From assembly GCA_963971225.1 (NCBI GenBank), contig OZ020267.1:65128577-65192576 (forward strand): DNA of 64,000 nt, given 5' to 3'. The DNA comes from Melieria omissa (lineage: Eukaryota > Arthropoda > Insecta > Diptera > Ulidiidae). The position numbers were made by a program, and so were the translations under genes. Below, in pieces: positions 1-12,282 of the stretch. The notes under the pieces were generated by a model that saw nothing but the letters and a program-made list of their open reading frames with translations, was not told the origin of the DNA and ran no database searches. Numbering within the stretch: position 1 is the first letter of the stretch; every line of letters starts with the position of its first letter.

Positions 1-1336
<1,336 letters not shown>

Positions 1337-1469
1337 TGCGGTCACTGTCACACCTCACATTCACACAATCATAACCAGAACTATGTAATTTGATAGGGCG
1401 CTGAGGGCATTTTTAGCATTAAAGCTTATATTTATAATTCCAAAACATGCAACATTTCAATTCAGAGTT

Positions 1470-1854
1470 TCAGCGTAATGAATGCTGTGCACGCAGATAA
1501 TTCCACAAGTCGCGAGCTGTACGTATGCTGACCATGAATTGACACAGTTTCGTTTCGATCAGACAGAGAATTATAAATTTGGCACGCTTATCCTTGAGCT
1601 GAGACTGCAAAGCAAAAAGAACATAACTCGCTGTTTTATCGACTCCACGAAATGACCAGAAATACCTCCTCACTGCTATCAGGCCCAACATCAACGACGG
1701 TCCACAAGTCCTCCGATTCGAGATAGGCACGCACCGTCATCGACCACGCCTTGTAGTTGTCCAGACCCTTGAGTTTTTCAATCTGCAACTGCAGCGTCAT
1801 TGCGTCTGCTGAGCGGGTCTTGTTAGTTAATTGAGTTGCAAAGACGGCAGACAA
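1470..1854 (-). pseudogene. Decayed Ty1/copia-type Gag fragment
   Basis: Two overlapping minus-strand frames together resemble the N-terminal part of a copia-type Gag (UBN2/DUF4219-like). The first (1854-1636) has LQIEKLKGLDNYKAWSMTVR then LESEDLWTVVD. The second (1730-1470) has DKRAKFIILCLIETKLCQF and TARDLWNYLRAQH. The frame changes near 1670-1690, so the fragment cannot make one protein. No protease, integrase, reverse transcriptase or LTR is seen nearby. It lies just downstream of RPB4. A domesticated gag exon with an intron is possible but less likely than a dead retrotransposon piece. Confidence 0.6.
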
Positions 1855-3299
1855 CTGACTGTCGCAACAGCAGCAGACATTTCACAGAGACACATCGGAC
1901 ATGTGCAAAACAAAGACAACAAAAAAGCAGAAAAATCGTTATTTTAGCCACTCGGCAGCAGGCAGTGGCTGGCGCTTAGACAATGAGTGCTGCGCCATGA
2001 TTTCCAAAGTAGATAAAAATATGAGCCACAACGCGCGCTGCACGGGACGTAACGGCCAACTGAGCTGTGCAGCACGGACAACAATGCAGCGCAGGTTTTT
2101 TCTGTTATTGTCGCCCGTGACACTTATTTGCGTATATTTTAAGTTTTTGCCTTGTTGCTGACTAGAATGCGGCACAGTGGTTTGGGTAGGCAATGTGGAG
2201 GAAAGAAATGTTCTTACATTGGCAAACTTACTGTTTGTTATTTCAGCAAAACAAGTGGAACAAAGCGTTCAAAACCAAATTTAGTTTGACTGCTGTGGTT
2301 TTCAAAAGCCGAAGAACTGTTTTCCAATTGTGGTTATAAACATTTTTCCTCACTTTTATCTGTCCGATTGCATGATTCGCCTCACTGTGTCCAGTGCTCG
2401 CTGCAGTTCAAGTGGACATTGTGTGTTGTTGCAATTATGAAATATAGCTGCAGCCACACTTTATTGTTCATACGTTCTTTCTATGAAGCTCCTTCACTCG
2501 AAATAAAAAAGTAGTACACATTGTATGCTATTTTCAACACAAATTCTATTGATTGATAACAAATCAATCCATGAATACGAAACGTTAGTGTCAGTTCCAA
2601 GATTCCCGTTTTTCGTTTTTGACCAGTTTTCATACAAATTTTGCGTAAAAATAAATCAACTCTTTATTGCATTTCAGTATAAAATTAAAAGCACAATTTT
2701 AGAGTTATACAATTATTTTTGTATGAGAGATTTCATGAGAAAAGCTTTTTAGTAGTGGCAAACACTAAGTTTTAGATGTCGCGTTGCACAGCTGTACGTA
2801 TGTTTGTTGTAAGTTTATGCAATTTTAAAAGGTTGCAAAAAATATTTGGTCGTTTAAAACAGTGTGCAGTGGTTTGAAAATTCGGAAAATGAGGCGTAAG
2901 TCGAAAGTTCCATGCTACCAGTGCAATTTCAAGTTTAAAAAGGAATTTCCAAAATGAAAAAATACAAAAATTGTGCAAGTGAAGGCAGTGCTGTTCATAC
3001 GTCATGCTTGACTGTGTTTAGCTGCATGTTTGTTGAAACACAAACTACACAACTAACCAAATTGCAACCCAGTGTCAACTGGACCTGAACTCATTTGGGT
3101 TCGAACTTCGTAAAACCCTTAAGAGAGCAGAATAAGTTGACCTTGGCCTCGCCCTTTCTTTGTGTTTATTTCAAGTATGTAACGTCTTGGAAAAATTCGA
3201 CTTAACCTCGTTTTCGGAAATTTCATCCCACTGCACTATAAAGCAAATTAGTCACATAAGTATGTTTCATATTACGCACTAGGTATGTATAAATAATTC
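1855..3299. other. Intergenic spacer, nothing recognised
   Basis: AT-rich sequence between the gag remnant and the 3' end of the minus-strand PP2C-like gene. Short open frames here have no codon bias or known motif. The reverse complement of TTTATT at 3300-3305 is a plausible AATAAA poly(A) signal for the PP2C-like gene. Confidence 0.5.
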
Positions 3300-3305
3300 T
3301 TTATT
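3300..3305 (-). terminator. Putative poly(A) signal of the PP2C-like gene
   Basis: AATAAA on the minus strand, about 260 bp beyond the stop codon at 3567. It is the nearest canonical hexamer I found downstream of this gene. Confidence 0.4.
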
Positions 3306-3566
3306 CCGTACTAAAATATATGCAGGTTTGCCTGATTGTGATGCCTTCATTCTATTCCAGCGTTTGCCGAATGCTAATCGATCGCTAATCCGCTGTGCTG
3401 GCTCATTTAAAATTTACATTTAAAAACAATAAAAGCTCTGTTGATTGGACTTGGAAAATGGTGTACATACGAACATAGAATGCACGCACATGCATATATG
3501 TCTGTGTTTGTTCTGTGGTAGAAGCTAAGCTAGGCGCAAGTAAATCACTCCAACTGGCAGCACCGT

Positions 3567-6500
3567 TCAAAAGTTGGTTTCATCAAACTCGGCCGACTGT
3601 AAGGACGCTGTTGGCGCTCCACTCGCTCCCGTTGTTGACGCTGCGGCCCCTTGCGGCGAAATGCGCACCCCACCGCCGGCTCTGCCGCTACCACCCACCG
3701 TGTACGCCACCACCGTGGCGTGGTCCAGCTTGCCGGGCAGCGCAGTAAAAGCACTGCTATCCACTACACGCTTTCGGGCGGCGCGGTGTTGCGGGCGATT
3801 CAGCTCCACCTCGCGCTTGATGCCGTCCGGGCCCGTGGCCAGCTTGTAGAAGAGCTCGCGCTGCTCGAGCGTCTTGCGCCGTGCCGACGTGATCATGCGC
3901 ACAAAATCGATCAGCAGATGGCACAGACGACGCGCCGAAGTGCAGGGCGAGAAGGTGCCGTTGATGCCGTAGCTCAGCAGATCCTCCAGGCGATACAGTG
4001 TGAGCGCGTGGCGCTGCGGGCCCGTCACCAGTGGTAGACCAGCCATCGATTTGGGTATTTTGGGCAGCAGTGCTGGACTGAATGGCGGTTGGGTGCGCGT
4101 GGCCGGATTGCCTGCCGAGGACAGACGCCGCGGCTCGATAACCGTATGCGAGCGCATGTACTTCGGCCGACTGGGCACGGTGGTGGCCGCTGCCGGTCCA
4201 CTTTCGGGCGAAGTTGACTTCTTGGTGCGCGGTGGACGCACGGGCACACTGGCTGGCGCCGAGAGCGGCGGTGATGCTGGCGACGACGTTGAAGTACTCA
4301 TGTCACTCGGCTGCTGGCGACTGTGGAGTTGGCTTTGTTGTTGTTGGTGATTATGGTGATGCAAACGTGCATATATGGAAGAGGCGCTTTTGTTTTGTCG
4401 CTTCGAGGCCAAATGGGTATGATGATGGCCGTGTGTGACCGAGCTGGACATTAGCTTCACGTCTGGCGTCCAGGCCTCGGCGAATTTGCCTACGACGGGA
4501 TCGAAATTGTCGCTGACGCCATCGGAAGTGAGAAACACAATGTCACCGCGCTCGATTACGGTCATGGTGAACGTTAAATTGCCCAACTCGGGTTTGGTGC
4601 CGTCCGCAGGTCCCAGCGCGCCCAACGCGTCGCGCATGTCGCGCATTGAAGTGATGTCGTGTGAAGCTGGATGGATTTGGTTGAGCGGTTAGTTCATTAC
4701 AAGCTTTAATTATAATAAAACACTACTCGACAAAATTTGAATTTGTTTGGAAATTTTTCATCTCTTGTCGAACAGTGTCTTTATTCCAGCACTCACCTTG
4801 TGTCAGCTCGCGCACTCCGTGCGTTTTCGAATAAACATAGCCCAGCGAATCGCCCACATTGCACGCGCACACCACATACTTTCCCTCATACATCTCATCC
4901 TGTCCGCTGGCCAGCGGCAATATCAGCGCAATGGTTAGCGTGCTCAACGCGCCACCAACTTCCAGAATGCAGCCATGCCCCTCCCATAAGCTACGCAATA
5001 GGCTGACAAATACCTCCTGCGTCGAGGTGGCCATACACTCGTGCGCCAAGCCGAATATGGCACGATCCAAATAATCCAAGCAGCCATGCACAGCCGAACG
5101 TGCCGCAAGCCGGGCGCCGTCACCTGTATTCGACAGGGAGAAAACATTAATAACAATGAGTAATGAATTTGTAACAACATTATTACCCCAATTGACACCG
5201 TCGGCGAGTGCCATGGCCGCAGCATCGCCTCGCACCACCATGCCATAGCAGTCGGCAATCGGATTGCCCATGGGCTCCTTGGTCAGCATGTTGTTCTCGT
5301 ACAGCGACACGGAAATGCCATATGCGTAGTCTGTCTCCATGTTCCAGTCCGTGACGCCGGCAACGGAGTCCACCAGCAGCGCACTGCTTTCAACATTCCC
5401 ACTCACCATCGCACCGCTATTAGAAACTGCCTCCTGCAGCAATCGCTCGGTGGCGCCCTCCAGCAGTTTGGCCGTGTTGCCGGTATCGCACAAAATGTTG
5501 TTATCGTTGTGATGTGTGCCGTTTGTTGTTACTGTTGTTGTGCTATTGGCAATGTTAGTGGTAGTGGTAGTGTTAGTGTTGCTGTTGGTGACATCGCGCT
5601 TATTCTGCGCCGCATTATCGTCTTTAGTTTGTGCGCTAATTTTGCTGCTGCTGCTTGTTGCAACAGTTGCGGCAGTTGTTGCGGCTTTCCTACTCGGCAA
5701 TGATTCAGTCTTGGTTGCATTCAACAGGTTTTTGTTGTTTTGATCGTTGGCCGCATCATTGACAGCAGTCGTCAGCCCATTCGAAATGGCCGCCGTCTTG
5801 GTAGACACCATGCTGACCACAATTGTGGTCGACTTGCCGTTGGCGTTATCCACCTGACTGTTGGCAGCTGTTGCTGACGCTGTAGACGCTGTGCTGGCTG
5901 CGGTTGTCGTCGTCGTCGTTGTTGTCGCGGCACCTTTATTGCCGCTGGCAACACTTGCACTCTGTTGCTGATTCGAGTGGACAATGCCAGCTCGCGAATT
6001 CTTGCGCGAACGTATGCCGAGCGCTTTGTTAGCATTCTGATCGTTAATGGGCGCAATAACGCCGCTGCTCAGTTTTCGCGGTGGGCCGCCGAAGCGGTTG
6101 AATTTGTTGTGATTGCGGTTGCCGGTGGTGATGCTCTTGCGCACCTCAAAGCAATCGTTATCCTGTATGGTGTCAATGAAGTCGATGTCGTCGGCGTAGC
6201 TGGCGCTTAAATGCAGTTTCGAGCGCTTGATACCGGTCAGACCATCGTCGGGGCCGGTGCAAGCGGCCGTTATTGTACTGGGTCCAGTGGGATAGGTGCC
6301 GATCTTCAGCTCGGGCAGATCTGTGGGATTGTTCCCATTGAATATGATTGGGCCGGGCACGAAAATGCGTTCCATGCGACTGAAATGGGTAAAAATATGA
6401 TAAGATAAAAATATTATTAAATAAAAAAAACATGGGCGCCAAATTTGAAAATGTGATTTCAGGAGACAAATACTTGAATTTATAATATAAAATTGGTTCA

Positions 6501-6949
6501 CATCATTAAAAGTGGTTTAGTTTTTAAATATGAGAATATACATAAAAAAGTTATAAAAAGAATGATCCTATAAGCAGTTAAATAGCAAATCTGCAAAGCA
6601 GTTTGGCCATACATATCCGCCCTTTTTCACAATTAGTCATTTTTGAACGCTTTGCATTTGGTTTGCCTTCAATTTTTTTTTACTTTTCGGTAGAATATCA
6701 TTCACCGGTTACTTTTTGTATCATGTGTTATATGTAGCAAAGTTATTATTCATGTTTATAAATGCGCAGCGCTTTCAAATACACAACAAATTCATAAATT
6801 TATTCCAAAGAAACTTACCCCTCGAGATATTTAGTTATGAAATTGCCATCATCTGCTGTCTTTCGCGGACTTCGGGATCCATCGCGCGGCTCCGCAATAA
6901 AACTTAATTGACGAAAATATGTTGTGACCTTTTGGCGTAACGATGGCAT
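3567..6949 (-). CDS. PP2C-like phosphatase-domain protein (CG9801-like), four coding exons
   Basis: Exons on the minus strand are 6949-6819, 6379-5187, 5123-4797 and 4666-3567. The introns are 439, 63 and 130 bp, all GT-AG, and the phases add up to 917 codons including stop (916 residues). The first exon starts MPSLRQKVTTYFRQLSFIAE with a good context (CAACCATG). The next joins as GRMERIFVPGPIIFNG. Residues about 120-350 are Thr/Asn/Ala/Ser-rich low complexity. The PP2C-like domain covers about 385-620, with TDYAYGISVSLYEN, MALADGVNWGDGARLAARSA, VVCACNVGDSLGYVYS and IVFLTSDGVSDNF. These match PP2C strands carrying metal-binding Asp residues. The usual DGHGG is replaced by DGVNWG, so catalytic activity is uncertain. 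The C-terminal third is Ser/Pro-rich and basic. The resemblance to Drosophila CG9801 (PP2D1-like) is from memory. The 63-bp intron has no stop and keeps frame, so its removal rests on the splice sites. Confidence 0.85.
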
Positions 6950-8073
6950 GGTTGATTCCTGCTGCTGCTGCTGCTGTTTTATTCTTCAGTTCTTTTTATA
7001 TTTGTTGCTCCGGTTGTGCGCTTCAAATGCTGCACTGCACACGCACTCAATACGGGCTGACGATCTTTAGGTAGACATCTAAGCTACAGAGAGATCTTGA
7101 TCTTTCACCAACTGCTGCTGAATCTTTGGCTGCTTTCAATGCAGATGTTGTCGTTATTAATTTCCCAGCCCGAGCAACAACAAGAGCAGCCAGACACAGC
7201 GCACACGATAATCGAATGATGCGGTCTGTGTTGGGGCTTATTGATGAATGTTGATGGGTTGTTGCTCTGATCTGTTGTGATGTTGTGTATGTAGAATCAG
7301 CTGGTCGGCTGGCTGCTGGCGCTGCGGCACATTCACATCGTTAATGCTTAATTATGTCTGTTAATATGGTTGTTTTTGTTGTGGTAGAAGTTTAAACAAA
7401 GCGTCTCGCTGCTGGCTGCGGGCGGCCACTGGCACTGGTGTCTCACAACTTCAATGAAGAAGACTGCAAGAAAGAGGAAAACAAGAGAAACATTTAACGA
7501 CTTAAGAGATTAAAATACAAAGCCATGGCAAAAGCCTTAAAGAGCTTAACAAGGCGAGAAGAAGTGTCGTTAATGTATCTTATGATTTTAAAGCTCTTTT
7601 TCGTAAAGTTGTTTTTGCTTAAAGAGTAAATGAATCAGTTTTCTATCTTCAACATTGAATATTTTATTGTTATGGCAGCTCACATGTAAGAATTTTCAAC
7701 TAATAAGAGTAGTAAAGATTATTTCATAGACTTTGAATTAATTTTCTGCTGTCAACATTGAATATTTTATTGTTGTGGCAGCTCACTTATAGGAATTTCC
7801 AACTAATAAGCACCGAAAGATGTGCATTTTGATTTTAGAAAGTACATAATTATATTGATACAAGGACTCCCTGCTTATAAATATCAGACTTTGTGTATTT
7901 TCATGAATCCTCATATCTGTGGAATACTGTAATTATTTACAGGAAACCAAATTTTAGGAAATGTCCATCATTTTCTGCTTATTCTTAGTTAGTGTCAAAT
8001 ATTTGGAAGCTAATACTTTTTTTGGAAGCTAATACTTTTTGTGAAAACTAATACTTTTTCAATAAAAAGTATT
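6950..8073. other. 5' flank of the PP2C-like gene, with local duplications
   Basis: Contains a short (CTG) run at 6959-6976, presumably 5' UTR or promoter sequence of the minus-strand gene. A block of about 50 bp is duplicated: CAACATTGAATATTTTATTG occurs at about 7650 and again at about 7753, followed in both by GGCAGCTCAC and CAACTAATAAG. At 8005-8060 a unit with CTAATACTTTTT occurs three times. No coding frame is supported. Confidence 0.45.
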
Positions 8074-8223
8074 AGTGGAGTTCACTCTTCGTAGTATTTT
8101 AGGTGTAAAGTTGGAATAGTAGACATTTTTGAATTTTCGCAATGTTTTCGAAAGCAATTGTAGCGACAGATTGCTACGATTGCAACTTTACACCTCAAAT
8201 GCTATGAAGAGTGAACTCCACTA
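8074..8223. mobile_element. MITE with inverted termini, copy 1 (150 bp)
   Basis: The termini are inverted: AGTGGAGTTCACTCTTC at the left, and the same 17 bp in reverse complement at the right end. Similarity continues inward through GGTGTAAAGTTG. The core contains TCGCAATGTTTTCGAAAGCA. A second copy lies at 61001-61152 with the same core and the same inner arms. There is no coding capacity. The target duplication is not clear. Confidence 0.75.
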
Positions 8224-9559
8224 TTGTTGGAATTTTTAACAAGCAAAATGTTCAGCACAACATTTCAGCACAACATTTTCAACATTTTTAAACCTTTTCA
8301 AAGCACCGTAAGTTTTTCCCAAATAATCTAAAACTTTTTATCACACGAAATTTTTTGACAAAATTCCATCGCGTAAGTCCTCAGCTATAAACAAACTAGC
8401 TGACTGAAAGAATTTGCCAACAGCCTCTTCTCGATTTCGCACAAATCCCAACGGTTTTTTACAGCACTTACTGCAACTGAACGTGTAAAATTTTCAACTT
8501 GACTGCAGCGCAGCGTTTTAAAACTGCATCTGCCTGCTGCCCATTGATAGTGCAACGAGTGTGCCGTCGGTCGTTTTGCAGCAGCTTTGTCACCGCTGTG
8601 ATAGTCACTTGAGCGTGAAATGCGAATGACATAAGTTTTCAACGTTTATTTTTTTCTGCATTTTCTTTTACACTTTGCTGCATTTCGATGTTGCGGTAAA
8701 ATGTGACACAGATAAAAGTGGAGCTGGCCGGGTATAGCCGGCGCTGCTGAGAGCAGTTTATAGAAACTGCACAATGTGCCCACAAATTGAATTGTGCTGC
8801 AACAAATCGCACAGCCATTCAAAGCGATAAAGGAGATTAGTAAAAAAAATAAATAAACTAAAAAACACATAAGTGTGCGCACCGGCTGTCCGGCGCGTGC
8901 AGATGACTTGAAAAGTTCTGAATTGAGTGAAATTATGAAAAAGGTAGCGTCAGTGGCGCACAAATCTCGTGTATAATGTGTGAATTTTACAGAGACATCA
9001 CACATATTACAAAAGTGGGCAGTTTTTGTAAGCTAAGAGAAATAGAAATAGTCAACTGAACTATTTGTGTATGAGATTGAATGTTTTCAAGGCGCATTTC
9101 TCAACATTTTTTAGAGATTTTTCTTGCACAAATTCTTTCCTATTCTTATATCCCTTTTAAGTCAAATAAAATCAGCATAGAAATGCGAAATGTTTCAGTA
9201 ACGATCCACATTTGAAAGCACACAATCAAAACCTAAAATAGCAAATTGCTGGGAGTATGGATTATAAAACTTAAAACTTGTTTGTCCAAAAATGCTCAGC
9301 TAGCAATAGGCATAGATTTTAGATGCACCAAAAATCCCGAAAAAGTGCGATAAATACCGTAGAGTAGCTTCTCTGGTGCCTCTAGATTGACGAACCTGGA
9401 GGTGTCACACGTTTTACTCAACAATAGACCCAATTTCGGTATAGTGCTGGGATATTCTTAAATCTAGGTACATCTATGTACCTCTTCTTGGCTTCACGAA
9501 GAATTTGACTGGTCTGTGGGTGGCTTTCCACCGGTCAACAAAACCTAACCCATTGGGTA
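8224..9559. other. Intergenic, nothing recognised
   Basis: AT-rich spacer. Open frames at 8385-9005 on the minus strand show no family motif or codon bias and are treated as chance. Confidence 0.4.
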
Positions 9560-9675
9560 CTTGTCGTAGTTCAGCTGCTAGAACGAGGCGGCAGTCGACC
9601 TCAGGTTCGAATCGCCGCGGTAGCCAAAACAACAAAAATAAACTCAAACAAAAACAAATTTCTTTAGGCGAAAAC
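9560..9675 (+). mobile_element. tRNA-derived SINE-like sequence
   Basis: A box A-like TAGTTCAGCTGCTAGAAC starts at 9567 and a perfect box B GGTTCGAATC at 9604. Both are internal promoter elements for RNA polymerase III. The spacing is about 7 bp shorter than in a functional tRNA, and no acceptor stem pairs, so this is a tRNA relic. It is followed by an A-rich tail with repeated CAAA units. Best read as a tRNA-derived SINE. The outer limits are approximate. Confidence 0.55.
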
Positions 9676-9815
9676 AAAATTGCAAACCTCTGAGCGTAAA
9701 ATTGACTTGAAATGTTCTTAAAAAAAAACCACTTGAATCGTCATAAAATTGTACATTTACACACATAACGCAGGTGGTTGCAAAAAACTAGTCTTACTTA
9801 CTACCTTACTAACTT

Positions 9816-10269
9816 AAGGCTTGATTACACGTAACGAGTAGAGCGACGAGACATCAACTCTAACGGGTACTTTCGTCTTCGTTTCGTCTAAACGGTAAGG
9901 CGAGTTCTTGATTGAGTCAGTGACCGATGAAAGTGGCGAGAGAGTCACTAGAATCACATTTTGTTTGCTAGGCCGAGCGACGACTACTTTACCGTTACAT
10001 TGTTCTCTTTTTCGAAGCGATTCGCGGAATCGCTCGTCACATGCAGAATCGCTCGTAACATGCGGAATGCGTCACACACCACTTTTCGCTCGGTTGAGTT
10101 TAATTGCGCAGGTTGCTTAGTTCATTTTGTGCATTGTGAAACCGAACTGACTCGTCACGTGTCAAAATACGTTTGAACAACTCGTCGCTTTTGCTCGCTA
10201 TCCCAATTCTTTCGGCCTAGTACCATTTTGATGTCTCGTCACTCGACTCGTTACGTGTAATCAAGCCTT
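9816..10269. mobile_element. 454-bp non-autonomous DNA element with 42-bp inverted repeats
   Basis: Terminal inverted repeats of about 42 bp start AAGGCTTGATTACACGTAAC at the left and are mirrored at 10228-10269. They continue through CGACGAGACATCAA with only two or three mismatches. The interior contains short repeats of GAATCGCTCGT at about 10028-10060. No transposase motif is visible. The flanks do not give an obvious target duplication, so the superfamily is not assigned. Confidence 0.8.
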
Positions 10270-12245
10270 CGGTCTCGTTAGTGAGCAACCAAGCCAGTTT
10301 TGTATGCATGTACCTCATGTCAAAAGGTCTCAATGTCAATCAACCAGTTGAATTTGACCAGCGTTGATTGATATTTAAAGAAATTTTCGGGCACTTAACC
10401 TTAGAACGGTTTTTCACTTTTACATATCTGCTTTTTCTTTAGTATTTTTATCAATTTTTGCTTTGATGATTTTTTTTTATTGGGTTTTACAATTAGTTCT
10501 ACAATTAAGGTTCTACAATTACAATTATCCAAATCCCTTGTGTACTTTTAGAGATATCAGCGAATATAATATGTAATCTTTGTAGATATGGAAAACTTGC
10601 GGTCTTTCTAGTGTTAAGAAATTACGGAAACTTTTAAACTAGAGTATGTATAACTTTTTCGATCGCAAGCATAAAGTCAAAATTTAGCAAAAGCAAATAA
10701 ATTCTGCACACTCAGTTCATACATATTTATGCACATACGAAAAAAAAATCACAGCAAATCAATATCGATTGGTCAATTCATGGCAAAATTCTATTTTCGC
10801 TTAGCTAAAATTGTCAAATATTAATTTTTTTTTTTTATGATCACACACATTATGATTGTCCAAGTTTAGACATCGACAAGCGGCAACGAGAGAACGCAAA
10901 TCGAATTTTACAATTTTGCATGCTACTGTTGACATTTCCCGACGCTAAAAACAAACAAATTTATTGAACGTATATGTTTGGAATGGCGTTGCAAAAAACT
11001 TGTATGAGGTGAAAATTGCGATTGGGCTGTCCTTCGCAGAAATCCGCGCCGCCAACCACCCAATCTCGACGAAGTGTTTATGGAGCCGTCAAAAGCAATT
11101 TATGCGCTAAACCCGGCGCGCGCCACCAGCGCCATTTGCACTGCGGCGCGCACAAATAAACGCTTAACGGCAACATGAACCTTTTCAACGCTCTCCTTCA
11201 ATCAAGCGGAAAAATCACCAACATAACACTTCACACATACAACATGAAAGACTGCAGCTCAATTATAAACAAAAAACTGTACACTTGGAAAAATCATTGG
11301 TCTTCGGCGAATTATATATGTTATTATGTTTTAATTACATAAATAATGACTCAATGCTAAAACAAAATTGCAAACATTTAAAAAGTAATGCAAAAAAAAT
11401 CTGGTTTACGGTAAATTTAACTGTCGGCCGTTTGCTGCAGTGTAGCGAGCGCGCTGGGAATCGTAGCTGGAAATTTATTTACTTTTTGAGAAAGCGCCAA
11501 AATAAATAAACAAACTAATTATTCATTCAAACGCGCGTCGAGTGCGGCCCCCGAAGACGCGGCCGACTGAAGCTATCAACGCTGCTAGCCACTTTAGTGA
11601 ACGATATGAGCGGCAGCAAGTCTGAAAATTATCTTCGTCGATTGTTGCCTTTGCCCAAGTAAACATTTTCCGCTTTCGGGAAAATTATACACAGATGCAG
11701 ATAAGAAAAACGCTGCGCGTAGTTAAACAATCAAGCGATTTTTTAAGTGGACTTTATGGAATTACAAGTAAAAGTGCGCAGTCTACAATGGAACTTGGCC
11801 ATACTAATAAACACGACAGTAAAACGACACTGAAACGCAGTGAAAATTGCAATTTGTTTGTATTTGTATCATTTGTGCAAGTCTTATGTCATGTGGCTAA
11901 TGAAATCACAACTAACGCTGAAGTCAGACAGAATTTCTAAAAATATGTGATGTACGTGTTCGAATGTTTTATGGGAAATTTTGGAAAATTTCTATATCGA
12001 TGCCATAAACAATTTTTATTGTACATAGTTTCGACTGCATGTCCTAAGCGTAGTCTATACGCACATGTGTACATATAAATAGTGTACACGTTGAACACTT
12101 TGAAGAGTATGATTCCACTCCCATATGCGTCCATCTAACGCATTTGATGGTTCAAGGCTTCCGCATTCATTCATTCAATGTCCAATTGACGCTGACGCCA
12201 GAGACCTAAAGCATGCAAGTACGTCAATATGTAAATATGTACCTC

Positions 12246-12282
12246 ATATGTATGTATAGATGTATGTATGTATGTATGTATG
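12246..12282. repeat. (TATG)n microsatellite
   Basis: About eight TATG units, with one interruption (TAGA). Confidence 0.85.

Noticed and set aside
3090..3110. GGTTCGAAC as box B of a tRNA gene
   Set aside because: No box A at proper distance and no acceptor stem.
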